Both the position numbers and the translations under genes were made by a program. Shown here in pieces: positions 54,960 through 63,817 of a stretch of 64,000 nt of DNA (the first letter of the stretch is position 1; each line of letters opens with the position of its first letter). This DNA is from Streptomyces sp. DH12 (GTDB taxonomy: Bacteria; Actinomycetota; Actinomycetes; Streptomycetales; Streptomycetaceae). The notes beneath the pieces were generated by a model, which ran no database searches, was not told where the DNA came from, and saw nothing but the letters and a program-made list of their open reading frames with translations. The DNA lies in NCBI RefSeq assembly GCF_020873895.1, contig NZ_JAHWGT010000002.1, forward strand, positions 281,749-345,748, written 5' to 3'.

Positions 54960-56447
54960 ATGGGATCCACCTCCGCCCGCAACGACGGCGACGACGGCTC
55001 CACCCCCGAGGGCGGCACGGGCCGCGCGGGCCACGGCCGCCGAGAACTCCTCCGGCGGTCCGCCGCGCTCGGCCTGATCGCCGTGCCCGCCACGGGCCTG
55101 CTGTCCGCCTGCGCGACCGGGGGCGGCGGTGGCGGCGGCGACGGCGCGACCGCGCCCGCCGGCGAGAAGACCGACAAGAACCCGCTCGGCGTCAAGGAGG
55201 GCGCCCCGCTGGAGGCGTTCATCTTCAAGGGCGGCCTCGGCGACCAGTACGCCAAGGACGCCGAGGCCGACTACAAGGCCACGTACAAGGCGGACGTCAA
55301 GCACACCGGCACCCAGCAGGTCGGCCCCAAGCTCACCCCGCGCTTCGCCGGCGGCAACCCTCCCGACGTCATCGACAACTCCGGCGCCGACCACCTGGAC
55401 ATGAACAAGCTCTCCACGCAGGGCCAGCTCCAGGACCTCGCCGCGCTCCTGGACGCCCCGTCCCTGGACGACCCGGCGAAGAAGGTCCGGGACACCATCC
55501 ACCCGAGCACCGTGGAGAAGGGCAGGCACGGCGATACCTTCGACGTGCTGTACTACGCCTTCACCATCTACGGCACCTGGTACTCGCAGAAGCTGCTGGA
55601 GTCCAGGGGCTGGGCGTACCCGAAGACCCTCGACGAGATGGTCGCCCTCTGCGGCGAGATCAAGAAGGCGGGCATCGCGCCCTGGACGTACGCCGGGAAG
55701 TATCCGTACTACGTCCACTTCAACCTCTTCGCCCAGATCGCCAAGATCGGCGGCATGGAGAAGTGGACCGCCATCGACAACCTGGAGCCGGGCGCCTGGA
55801 CCTCCAACGACGCGGTCCGCCAGGTGGTGGAGCACTACGAGGAGCTGGCCGCGAAGAAATACTTCCTGGAGGGCAGCCAGGGCCTCACCCACATCCAGTC
55901 GCAGACCGCGTGGAACCGGGGGAAGGCCGTCTTCCTCCCCAACGGCTCCTGGGTGGAGAACGAGTCGGCGCCCACGACCCCCGACGGTTTCGGCATGGCG
56001 GTGGGCGCGCTCTTCGACGGCACCGGCGACGCGATGCCGCACGGCACCCTGCGCGCCGAGCCGAGCGAGCCGTACATCGTCGCGGCGAAGGGGGCCAACC
56101 CGGTCGGCGGCATGGAGCTGCTGCGCATCATGCTGTCGCGCAAGCACGCGCAGAACTTCGCGACCAAGGTGAAGTCGCTGACCTGCGTCGTGGACGCCAC
56201 CGAGGGCATGTCCCTCTCGCCGGGGCTCGCCTCCGCCAGCAAGGTCTTCAAGGAGGCCGGCGACAACCTGATCAGCCTCCAGCTCCAGGAGTGGTACCCC
56301 GCGCTCACCGACGAGAAGATCGGCGGCCTCACCGGGCAGCTCCTCGCCGGCGAGCTGAAGGCCGCCGACTGGATCAGGAAGACCCAGGCGGAGGCCGACC
56401 GGGTGGCCAAGGACCCGTCCGTCACGAAGTTCAAGCGCACCGCCTGA
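54960..56447 (+). CDS. ngcE: N-acetylglucosamine/chitobiose ABC importer, substrate-binding lipoprotein (NgcE-like)
   Basis: A 495-residue extracellular binding protein. Two arginines before a hydrophobic core (RRELLRRSAALGLIAVPATGLL) and the lipobox LSAC give a Tat-like lipoprotein signal, followed by a Gly-rich linker. PLGVKEGAPLEAFIFKGGLGDQYAKD and GGNPPDVIDNSGADHLDMNKL are typical of the NgcE group rather than of DasA. ATG 54960 has GAGG nine bases upstream. The permeases follow; as in other actinobacterial sugar importers no ATPase gene is present, and the shared ATPase MsiK presumably serves. GlcNAc or chitobiose uptake is inferred from family and from the dre-like site. Confidence 0.88.
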   Translation: MGSTSARNDGDDGSTPEGGTGRAGHGRRELLRRSAALGLIAVPATGLLSACATGGGGGGGDGATAPAGEKTDKNPLGVKEGAPLEAFIFKGGLGDQYAKDAEADYKATYKADVKHTGTQQVGPKLTPRFAGGNPPDVIDNSGADHLDMNKLSTQGQLQDLAALLDAPSLDDPAKKVRDTIHPSTVEKGRHGDTFDVLYYAFTIYGTWYSQKLLESRGWAYPKTLDEMVALCGEIKKAGIAPWTYAGKYPYYVHFNLFAQIAKIGGMEKWTAIDNLEPGAWTSNDAVRQVVEHYEELAAKKYFLEGSQGLTHIQSQTAWNRGKAVFLPNGSWVENESAPTTPDGFGMAVGALFDGTGDAMPHGTLRAEPSEPYIVAAKGANPVGGMELLRIMLSRKHAQNFATKVKSLTCVVDATEGMSLSPGLASASKVFKEAGDNLISLQLQEWYPALTDEKIGGLTGQLLAGELKAADWIRKTQAEADRVAKDPSVTKFKRTA

Positions 56448-56671
56448 CCGCGACCGGCGGCCGGCCGTCCCGGCATCGGTCGTCCCGGCACCGGGCCGGC
56501 CGCGCGCGCCGGCGCGGCCGGTCGCCGGCGCCGGGACGGCCGATACCGGGCGCCGGCCACCGTTGCCGGTCGCCGATCGCTGGTGACCGGTTGCTGGTGA
56601 CCGGTCGCCGGGTGCCGGTCACCGTACGCCGGTCGTCGGTCGGCTGATGAGGGGAAGGGGCCGCGAGCTCC
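56448..56671 (+). repeat. Repeat-rich spacer between ngcE and ngcF
   Basis: The 224-bp spacer is built from CCGGCCG-, GTCCCGGCA- and GGTGACCGGT-type units and can form several hairpins. No gene is visible. Such structures often protect the 3-prime end of the binding-protein message so that it is made in excess over the permeases. Confidence 0.5.
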
Positions 56672-57595
56672 ATGCAACACGGCAAGTACCGATTCATCCT
56701 GGGCTTCCTCGCCCCACCTCTGCTCGTCTACGCCGTCTTCGTCGTCTCGCCGTTCGTGCAGGCCTTCCAGATCTCGCTGACGGACTGGTCGGGACTGGTC
56801 GGCACGGCCCGCTTCGTCGGCGCGGACAACTTCGTCCGGCTGTGGGGGAGCGAGGAGTTCTGGAACGCGCTGCGCCACAACGTCTACATGCTGGTGTTCG
56901 TCCCGCCGGTGACGCTCGCGCTCGGCCTGTTCTTCGCGTTCATGCTCAACGTGGGCGGCAGGCGGCGGCCGAATCAGGTCGTCGCCGGCGTGGCGGGCTC
57001 CCGCCTCTACACGTTCGTCTTCTTCCTCCCGCAGGTCATCTCCATCACGATCATCGCCGTCATCTGGTTCAACATCTACAACCCCGACCCGGACGACGGC
57101 ATGCTCAACTCCCTCCTCGGCGCCGTCGGTCTGGAGGGGCTGCAGAACGCCTGGCTGGGGGAGAAGAGCCTCGCGCTGTGGTGCATCAGCGCGGTCATGG
57201 TCTGGGGGCACGTCGGCTTCTTCGTCGTGCTGTTCTCCGCCGCGATGGCCTCCGTCCCCCGCGACGTCTACGAGGCGGCCCTGCTGGACGGCGCGGGCCG
57301 GTCCGTGACCTTCTTCCGGATCACGCTGCCGCTGCTCTGGGACACCGTGCAGACCGGCTGGGTGTACATGGGGATCATCGCCCTGGACGCCTTCGCCCTG
57401 GTCCAGATCATGTCGGTGAACATGGGCGGACCGGACGGCGCCACCGACGTCATGCCGCTGCGGCTCTACCTGACCGCCTTCCGCGACAGCCAGTACGGCT
57501 TCGCGGCCGCGATGGGCGTCGCGATGCTCGTCGTGACGATGGCCTTCGCCGTGCTCACGCTGCGCTTCGCGCGCCGTGAGCGGATCGAGTACTGA
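56672..57595 (+). CDS. ngcF: Amino-sugar ABC importer permease NgcF
   Basis: A 307-residue inner-membrane permease of the MalF type with six helices, the first at FILGFLAPPLLVYAVFVVSPF. The cytoplasmic EAA loop reads VYEAALLDGAGRSVTFFRITLPLL and contacts the ATPase. ATG 56672 begins MQHGKYRF. It is followed by ngcG after 12 bp. Confidence 0.9.
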   Translation: MQHGKYRFILGFLAPPLLVYAVFVVSPFVQAFQISLTDWSGLVGTARFVGADNFVRLWGSEEFWNALRHNVYMLVFVPPVTLALGLFFAFMLNVGGRRRPNQVVAGVAGSRLYTFVFFLPQVISITIIAVIWFNIYNPDPDDGMLNSLLGAVGLEGLQNAWLGEKSLALWCISAVMVWGHVGFFVVLFSAAMASVPRDVYEAALLDGAGRSVTFFRITLPLLWDTVQTGWVYMGIIALDAFALVQIMSVNMGGPDGATDVMPLRLYLTAFRDSQYGFAAAMGVAMLVVTMAFAVLTLRFARRERIEY

Positions 57596-57607
57596 GGGGA
57601 GCGGCTC

Positions 57608-58558
57608 GTGACCACCGACGAGATCCGCAAGACCGACGGGCCGGCACCGGGCCCCGCCGCCCAGCCGCCCCCGCCCGCCCACCGGCCGCCCGCGGGGCCC
57701 GGGCGCGCCGGGGCCCGCCCGGCCGAGGGCGGCGTCCTCAACGTCTTCTCGCACGGCATCCTCGTGCTGTGGGCGCTGATGGTCGGCGTCCCGCTGCTGT
57801 GGGTGCTGTGGAGCGCCTTCAAGGACAGCAACGGCATCCTCACCGACCCGTGGGGGCTGCCGACGGTCCTGCACTGGGAGAACTGGTCCAACGCCTGGAA
57901 CGAGGCGAACATGGGCCGCTACTTCCTGAACACGGCGGTCATCGTGGGCGGCTCGGTCACCGGCACGATGGTGCTGGGTTCGATGGCCGCGTACGTGCTG
58001 GCCCGCTTCACCTTCCCCGGCAACCGGCTGGTCTACTACCTGTTCGTCGCCGGGATGTCCTTCCCGGTGTTCATGCTGGTCATCCCGCTCTTCTTCGTGA
58101 TGCGGGACTTCCCCGGGACCTCGCTGCTGGCGACGTACCACGGGCTGATCCTCGTCTACATCGCGTACTCGCTGCCCTTCACCGTCTTCTTCATGACGGC
58201 GTTCTTCCGGACGCTGCCCACCTCGGTGGCGGAGGCGGCGCTGATCGACGGCGCCTCGCACACCCGCACCTTCTTCCAGGTCATGCTGCCGATGGCGAAG
58301 CCCGGACTGATCAGCATCGGGATCTTCAACTTCCTGGGCCAGTGGAACCAGTACCTGCTGCCGATGGTGCTGAACCAGCAGGAGGACAAGTACGTCCTGA
58401 CCCAGGGCCTGGCGATGATCGCCCTCCAGCAGGGGTACGAGAACGACTGGGGCGCGCTCATGGCCGGCATGGTGATCGCGATGCTGCCCGTGCTCGTCGT
58501 GTACGCGGTCTTCCAGCGGCAGGTGCAGGCGGGGCTCACCTCCGGCGCCCTGAAGTAG
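57608..58558 (+). CDS. ngcG: Amino-sugar ABC importer permease NgcG
   Basis: A 316-residue MalG-type permease. After a Pro-rich cytoplasmic N terminus of about 45 residues come six helices, starting at GILVLWALMVGVPLLWVLW. The EAA loop is VAEAALIDGASHTRTFFQVMLPMAKP. GTG 57608 has GGGGAG upstream. It closes the importer operon; a terminator follows. Confidence 0.9.
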   Translation: MTTDEIRKTDGPAPGPAAQPPPPAHRPPAGPGRAGARPAEGGVLNVFSHGILVLWALMVGVPLLWVLWSAFKDSNGILTDPWGLPTVLHWENWSNAWNEANMGRYFLNTAVIVGGSVTGTMVLGSMAAYVLARFTFPGNRLVYYLFVAGMSFPVFMLVIPLFFVMRDFPGTSLLATYHGLILVYIAYSLPFTVFFMTAFFRTLPTSVAEAALIDGASHTRTFFQVMLPMAKPGLISIGIFNFLGQWNQYLLPMVLNQQEDKYVLTQGLAMIALQQGYENDWGALMAGMVIAMLPVLVVYAVFQRQVQAGLTSGALK

Positions 58559-58641
58559 CCGGAGCGCCGGGAGCACCCGCGGCGGCCGACACCCATGCGG
58601 GCCGTGACACTGCCCACGAGCCGTGACACGTACGACCCGTG

Positions 58642-58679
58642 AACCGCCCGTCGGAGCCCGAGGGCCCCGGCGGGCGGTT
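58642..58679 (+). terminator. Terminator of the ngcEFG operon
   Basis: AACCGCCCGTCGG (58642-58654) pairs with CCGGCGGGCGGTT (58667-58679) over a 12-base loop and is followed by TTCTTTCT, a rare classical T-rich tail for this genome. Confidence 0.85.
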
Positions 58680-58796
58680 TCTTTCTGTCTGGATGCCGAC
58701 ATTCCGGGCTTATGGCGACATTATCCGCTCATCGGAGCTTCGTGATGCTCAAGGTCTTGACGGAGGCCAACGCGAAAGGCTCAGCTTAGAGTTCAC

Positions 58797-60041
58797 ATGT
58801 TGGAGAAAACGGCAGGAGTGAGAGAGTCGATGGAGACTCCGGGGTCGCAGACGTCTCTGCATCGCGCCAACCTCGAACGGGTCGTGCGCGCCGTCCGTAT
58901 GGCCGGTTCCCTCACCCAGGCGGAGATCGCCCGGGCGACGGGGCTGTCCGCCGCCACCGTCTCCAACATCGTGCGGGAGCTGAAGGACGGCGGCACGGTC
59001 GAGGTCACCCCGACCTCCGCGGGCGGCCGCCGCGCCCGCAGCGTCTCGCTCAGCGGTGACGCCGGGATCGTCATCGGCGTCGACTTCGGCCACACGCACC
59101 TGCGCGTCGCCGTCGGCAACCTGGCCCACCAGGTGCTCGCCGAGGAGGCCGAGCCGCTCGACGTGGACGCCTCCTCCGCCGAGGGCTTCGACCGGGCGGA
59201 GCACCTGGTCAAACGGCTGATCGAGACCACCGGCATCGGCCCGGACAAGGTCATCGGCGTGGGGCTCGGCGTCCCCGGTCCGATCGACGTCTCCTCCGGC
59301 ACGCTCGGCTCGACCTCGATCCTGCCGGGCTGGAGCGGGATCAACCCCAGCCGCGAGCTGTCGGCCCGCCTCGGCGTCCCCGTCCACGTCGACAACGACG
59401 CCAACCTCGGCGCCCTCGGCGAGCTCGTCTGGGGCGCCGGCCGGGGCGTCCGCGACCTGGCCTACATCAAGGTGGCCAGCGGCGTCGGCGCCGGGCTCGT
59501 CATCGACGGGCAGATCTACCGCGGCCCCGGCGGCACCGCGGGCGAGATCGGGCACATCACGCTCGACGAGTCCGGCCCCGTCTGCCGCTGCGGCAACCGC
59601 GGCTGCCTGGAGACCTTCACCGCCGCCCGGTACGTCCTGCCGCTGCTCCAGCCCGGCCACGGCCCCGACCTGACCATGGAACGGGTGGTCCGGCTCGCCC
59701 GCGAGGGCGACCCCGGCTGCCGCCGCGTCGTGGCCGACGTGGGCCGCCACATCGGCAGCGGCGTCGCCAACCTCTGCAACCTCCTCAACCCCAGCCGGGT
59801 CGTCCTCGGCGGCGACCTCGCGGAGGCCGGCGAGCTGGTCCTCGCGCCCATCCGGGAGTCCGTCTCGCGGTACGCGATCCCCAGCGCCGCCCGGCACCTC
59901 TCCGTGGCGCCGGGTGCCCTCGGCGGGCGCGCCGAGGTGCTGGGCGCGCTCGCCCTCGTGCTGAGCGAGATGGGCGATTCGACCCTTCTGGAGGGCGCGG
60001 CCCCGGCTGTCGGGAAGGCGACTACGCCTGCGTTCACTTAG
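58797..60041 (+). CDS. rok7B7: ROK-family regulator Rok7B7
   Basis: A 414-residue transcription factor of the ROK (repressor, ORF, kinase) family. The N-terminal winged helix (LTQAEIARATGLSAATVSNIVRELKDGG) precedes the ROK sugar-kinase-like domain with IVIGVDFGHTHLRVAVGN, GVPVHVDNDANLGALGE and the zinc motif CRCGNRGCLETF. Its place between ngcEFG and xylFGH is that of S. coelicolor Rok7B7 (SCO6008, from memory), which affects xylose transport, carbon control and antibiotic production. Alternative starts at GTG 58818 or ATG 58830 are possible; the first ATG has no ribosome site but lies just after an AT-rich promoter-like stretch. Confidence 0.88.
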   Translation: MLEKTAGVRESMETPGSQTSLHRANLERVVRAVRMAGSLTQAEIARATGLSAATVSNIVRELKDGGTVEVTPTSAGGRRARSVSLSGDAGIVIGVDFGHTHLRVAVGNLAHQVLAEEAEPLDVDASSAEGFDRAEHLVKRLIETTGIGPDKVIGVGLGVPGPIDVSSGTLGSTSILPGWSGINPSRELSARLGVPVHVDNDANLGALGELVWGAGRGVRDLAYIKVASGVGAGLVIDGQIYRGPGGTAGEIGHITLDESGPVCRCGNRGCLETFTAARYVLPLLQPGHGPDLTMERVVRLAREGDPGCRRVVADVGRHIGSGVANLCNLLNPSRVVLGGDLAEAGELVLAPIRESVSRYAIPSAARHLSVAPGALGGRAEVLGALALVLSEMGDSTLLEGAAPAVGKATTPAFT

Positions 60042-60057
60042 ATAACGCATGGCACCG

Positions 60058-60112
60058 TTGTCATCTCGTTAACAATTCACTCCTTGACGATGGCCTAGCG
60101 GCCGAGTTGACT
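60058..60112 (+). promoter_or_regulatory. xylF promoter with upstream dyad
   Basis: TTGACG (60084-60089) and TTGACT (60107-60112) are 17 bp apart and can serve as -35 and -10. Immediately upstream, TTGT (60058-60061) and ACAA (60072-60075) are inverted, and GATAACG and CGTTGTC (60042-60062) form another imperfect dyad. Rok7B7, encoded directly upstream, is the likely ligand. Confidence 0.5.
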
Positions 60113-60162
60113 CACAGCCACCTCGGCCGCAGTGTCGCGGCCACGTCAGGGAGGCAAACCCA

Positions 60163-61266
60163 ATGAACGCAATGACGCGACGCGTCGTCATAGGTACGGC
60201 CGCGGTGTCCATGGCCGTGTCCCTCGCCGCCTGCGGCAAGGCGGGCGACGGCGGCTCCGCCGGCGGTGGCGACGGCGGTGACGGCAAGACCATCGGTCTG
60301 CTCCTGCCCGAGAACAAGACCACGCGCTACGAGACCTTCGACCGCCCGATCATCGAGGCGAAGATCAAGGCGCTCTGCTCGGACTGCGAGGTCAAGTACA
60401 ACAACGCCGCGCAGGACACCGAGACCCAGAAGAAGCAGTTCGACGCGCTCGTCACGCAGGGCGTCAAGGTGATCATCCTCGACGCGGTCGACTACAAGGC
60501 CACCAAGACCTGGGTGCAGCAGGCCGAGAAGAAGGGCGTCAAGGTCGTCGCGTACGACCGGCTCGCCGAGGGCCCCATCGCCGCCTACGTCTCGTACGAC
60601 AACGAGAAGATCGGCCGCCTCCAGGGCGAGGCCCTCGTCAAGGCGCTGGGCGCCGGGGCGAAGGACGCCGACGTCGTCATGATCAACGGCTCGCCCACCG
60701 ACCCGAACGCCCCGCTCTTCAAGAGGGGCGCGCACAGCGTCCTGGACAAGCAGGTCGGGAAGATCGTCTACGAGCAGGACATCCCGGACTGGTCCCCGGA
60801 CGAGGCCAACAAGAAGATGGGCGCCGCCGTCGACTCGCTCGGCAAGGACGGCTTCCAGGGCGTCTACTCCGCCAACGACGGCATGGCCGGCGGCATCATC
60901 ACCGCCCTCAAGAAGCAGGGCGTCAAGGTCCCGGTCGGCGGCCAGGACGCCGAGCTCGCCGGTCTGCAGCGCATCCTGAAGGGCGAGCAGTCCTTCACGA
61001 TCTACAAGCAGATCAAGCCCGAGGCCGAGACCACCGCCGAGATCGCCGTGGCGCTCCTCAAGGGCGAGAAGTTCGACCACCTCACCCCGACCAAGGTCAC
61101 CAGCCTCACCGGCGAGTTCAAGAACATCCCGGCGAAGCTCTACGACGCGCAGATCGTGACCAAGGACAACATCGCCGACACGATCATCATGGACAAGGTC
61201 TACCAGGCCGCCGACATCTGCACGGCCGAGTACAAGGCCGCCTGCGAGGCCGCCGGCATCAAGTAG
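60163..61266 (+). CDS. xylF: Sugar (xylose-type) ABC importer, substrate-binding lipoprotein XylF
   Basis: A 367-residue periplasmic-binding-protein-like lipoprotein. The signal ends in the lipobox LAAC with C24 as lipid anchor, followed by a Gly-rich linker. The body is a type I sugar-binding fold: KTIGLLLPENKTTRYETFDRP, GVKVIILDAVDYKATKTW and VPVGGQDAELAGLQRILKGEQSFTIYK. GGGAGG stands nine bases before ATG 60163. Xylose is the expected ligand from the S. coelicolor counterpart. Confidence 0.9.
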   Translation: MNAMTRRVVIGTAAVSMAVSLAACGKAGDGGSAGGGDGGDGKTIGLLLPENKTTRYETFDRPIIEAKIKALCSDCEVKYNNAAQDTETQKKQFDALVTQGVKVIILDAVDYKATKTWVQQAEKKGVKVVAYDRLAEGPIAAYVSYDNEKIGRLQGEALVKALGAGAKDADVVMINGSPTDPNAPLFKRGAHSVLDKQVGKIVYEQDIPDWSPDEANKKMGAAVDSLGKDGFQGVYSANDGMAGGIITALKKQGVKVPVGGQDAELAGLQRILKGEQSFTIYKQIKPEAETTAEIAVALLKGEKFDHLTPTKVTSLTGEFKNIPAKLYDAQIVTKDNIADTIIMDKVYQAADICTAEYKAACEAAGIK

Positions 61267-61292
61267 CCGGTACCCCTCCCCGCTCCGCGCGC

Positions 61293-61315
61293 GGGGCCCG
61301 TCCCGGACGGGCCCC
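61293..61315 (+). terminator. Intercistronic hairpin between xylF and xylG
   Basis: GGGGCCCGT and ACGGGCCCC pair over a 5-base loop in the 204-bp spacer. It lacks a T-run and may stabilise the xylF message or reduce read-through into xylG and xylH. Confidence 0.55.
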
Positions 61316-61470
61316 CACGAGGCCCGTTCGACCCGGGCCCCCGCACCGGTCCGGTGCCCGCCCCCTCATCACGCCCCGCGGCGGCGGGCGGGCGCCGGAC
61401 TCCCTCGCACCCCTTGTGCTCCAACGCACCACCATCCCCGTCCGTCGGGCGGGTGAAGGAGATGATTCAC

Positions 61471-62256
61471 GTGTCCGCTACGCCCGTGCTGGCGTTGCGC
61501 GGAGTCTCCAAGCGGTTCGGCGCCGTCCAGGCGCTCACCGACGTAGACCTGGAGATCCACGCCGGAGAGGTCGTCGCCCTGCTCGGCGACAACGGCGCCG
61601 GCAAGTCGACCCTCGTCAAGACGATCTCGGGGGTCCACCCGATCGACGAGGGCACCATCGAGTGGGAGGGCCGTCCGGTCCGGGTCGCCCGGCCCAACGA
61701 CGCCCAGGAACTCGGCATCGCCACCGTCTACCAGGACCTCGCCCTCTGCGACAACCTCGACGTGGTCGCCAACCTCTTCCTCGGCACCGAGCTGCGCCGC
61801 GCCTCCGTCCTCGACGAGATCGCGATGGAGAAGCGCGCCAAGGAACTCCTCGACACCCTCTCGATCCGCATCCCGAGCGTGCGCATCCCGGTCGCCTCCC
61901 TCTCCGGCGGCCAGCGCCAGGTCGTGGCCATCGCCCGCGCCCTGATCGGCAACCCCAAGATCGTCATCCTGGACGAGCCGACCGCCGCGCTCGGCGTCGA
62001 GCAGACCGCACAGGTGCTCGACCTCGTCGAGCGGCTCCGCGAGAACGGCCACGGCGTCATCCTCATCACCCACAACATGGCCGACGTCCGGGCCGTCGCG
62101 GACCGCGCCGCCATCCTGCGCCTCGGCCGCAACAACGGCGTCTTCGACGTCCGAGGCACGTCCCACGAAGAGATCATCGCCGCGATCACCGGTGCCACGG
62201 ACAACGCCGTCACCCGTCGCCAGGCCCGCAATGCCACGAAGGAGGACGCGAAGTGA
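61471..62256 (+). CDS. xylG: Sugar ABC importer ATPase XylG (single nucleotide-binding domain)
   Basis: A 261-residue ATPase with Walker A GDNGAGKST, the signature LSGGQRQVVAIAR, Walker B VILDEPTAAL and the H-loop ITHNM. Only one nucleotide-binding domain is present, unlike the double-domain RbsA/XylG of enterobacteria. GTG 61471 is chosen because AAGGAG (61456-61461) stands nine bases before it, while it directly abuts the alternative ATG 61462. The stop overlaps the xylH start. Confidence 0.92.
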   Translation: MSATPVLALRGVSKRFGAVQALTDVDLEIHAGEVVALLGDNGAGKSTLVKTISGVHPIDEGTIEWEGRPVRVARPNDAQELGIATVYQDLALCDNLDVVANLFLGTELRRASVLDEIAMEKRAKELLDTLSIRIPSVRIPVASLSGGQRQVVAIARALIGNPKIVILDEPTAALGVEQTAQVLDLVERLRENGHGVILITHNMADVRAVADRAAILRLGRNNGVFDVRGTSHEEIIAAITGATDNAVTRRQARNATKEDAK

Positions 62257-63551
62257 GCGACCTCACCAAGACCCCCCGCGGCGCCCACGCCGCGGACGAC
62301 GCCGAGCGGCCCGCGGCGCCCGTACCGGCCGTCGACCCCCGCCTCCTCGTCCGCGAGCAGGGCCTCAAGGGCTACTGGACCGAGTTCACCCGCAAGGTCC
62401 GCGGCGGCGAGCTCGGCTCCCTGCCCGTCTTCATCGGCCTGATCGTCATCGCGGTCGTCTTCCAGTCGCAGAACGCCAACTTCCTGTCGGCGAGCTCCGT
62501 CGCGAACATCGCGGTGTACAGCGCCGGCCTCGGCATCATGTCGGTCGGCATCGTCTTCGTCCTGCTCCTCGGCGAGATCGACCTCTCGGTCGGCTCGGTC
62601 GCGGGCGTCGGCGCCGCCGTCTGGGCGGTGCTCAGCGTCAGCAACGGCGTCGGCGACTGGCTCGCCATCGTCATCGCCCTCCTCTCCGGCCTCGGTCTCG
62701 GCCTGCTGCACGGCTTCTTCTTTTCCAAGATCGGCGTGCCCGCCTTCGTGGTCACCCTCGCCGGCTTCCTCGGCTGGAGCGGCCTGCAGATCTGGCTGAT
62801 GGGCAAGGAAGGCTCCATCAACACGCCGACCGGCAGCGTCGTGGAGAACCTCACCGGCTACTACTTCGAGGACAAGGCCGCCGCCTACGGCCTCGCCGTC
62901 GCCGCGGTGCTCCTGTACGCCGCCTCGCTCCTGCTCGACGTCAAGCGCCGCCGCGCCGCCGGCCTGCCCGCCCGCCCCACCAGCGAGATCCTGCTGCGCA
63001 CCGGCGTCGTCGCGGTCCTGTGCCTCGCCGTCGCCTATGTGCTCAACGAGCCCGCCGGCGCCCGCGGCCTGCCGCTGGCCCTCGTGCTCTTCCTCGCCGT
63101 CCTGGTCGTCGCCGACTTCGTCGCCCGCCGCACCACCTTCGGCCGCCAGGTCTTCGCGGTCGGCGGCAGCGCCGAGGCCGCCCGCCGCGCGGGCATCAAC
63201 GTCGACCGGATCAGGATCACCGTCTTCGGCCTCTCCGGCCTGCTCGCCGCGTTCGGCGGCCTCTTCGTCGCCAGCCTCTCCGGCGGCGCCACCAAGAGCC
63301 TCGGCGGCGGCAACACCCTGATGCTCGTCATCGCGGCGGCCGTCATCGGTGGCACCAGCCTCTTCGGCGGCCGCGGCAAGGTCTGGTCCGCCCTCCTCGG
63401 TATGATCGTCATCCAGTCGATCCAGCAGGGCCTGAACATGCTCGGCATGGCGAGCGAGATCCAGTACATGATCACCGGCGCGGTGCTCCTCGCCGCCGTC
63501 GTGATCGACTCGGTCTCCCGCAGGACCCAGAAGGACGCCGGCCGCGCGTAG
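62253..63551 (+). CDS. xylH: Sugar ABC importer permease XylH
   Basis: A 432-residue permease of the RbsC/XylH type with about ten helices. LLGEIDLSVGSVAGVGAAVWAV and LHGFFFSKIGVPAFVVTLAG are the conserved family segments, and RRAGINVDRIRITVFGLSGLLAAFGG is the ATPase-contact loop region. GTG 62253 overlaps the xylG stop (GTGA) and has GGAGG eight bases before it. Confidence 0.92.
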   Translation: MSDLTKTPRGAHAADDAERPAAPVPAVDPRLLVREQGLKGYWTEFTRKVRGGELGSLPVFIGLIVIAVVFQSQNANFLSASSVANIAVYSAGLGIMSVGIVFVLLLGEIDLSVGSVAGVGAAVWAVLSVSNGVGDWLAIVIALLSGLGLGLLHGFFFSKIGVPAFVVTLAGFLGWSGLQIWLMGKEGSINTPTGSVVENLTGYYFEDKAAAYGLAVAAVLLYAASLLLDVKRRRAAGLPARPTSEILLRTGVVAVLCLAVAYVLNEPAGARGLPLALVLFLAVLVVADFVARRTTFGRQVFAVGGSAEAARRAGINVDRIRITVFGLSGLLAAFGGLFVASLSGGATKSLGGGNTLMLVIAAAVIGGTSLFGGRGKVWSALLGMIVIQSIQQGLNMLGMASEIQYMITGAVLLAAVVIDSVSRRTQKDAGRA

Positions 63552-63568
63552 CGGTACGAACCACCCCT

Positions 63569-63600
63569 GTGCCCGGCGCCACGCAACCGGCGCCGGGCAC
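63569..63600. terminator. Terminator of the xylFGH operon
   Basis: GTGCCCGGCGCC and GGCGCCGGGCAC pair perfectly over an 8-base loop, 18 bp past the xylH stop. Confidence 0.75.
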
Positions 63601-63749
63601 CGGTGCGTCCTGAAGGAGGGACCCGCACGCACCGGGCATCCCACCGGCCCCTCGTGGGTACATCGGTCCATGTCCGCATCGCCCGTCCGTGTGACCTCGG
63701 ACGGGCGTCCCCAGGCACGGCCCGATGTCCACAGTCCGGGACGGAACAT

Positions 63750-63755
63750 TAGACT
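63750..63755 (+). promoter_or_regulatory. Possible -10 box of the dxs promoter
   Basis: TAGACT in an AT-richer pocket (ACATTAGACT), 62 bp before the dxs start. No convincing -35 hexamer was found at the proper distance. Confidence 0.35.
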
Positions 63756-63817
63756 CGGCGGATCGGCACGTTCGACCGGCTCACACCTCGACCAGCCCAA
63801 CACGCAAGGAGGCACGG

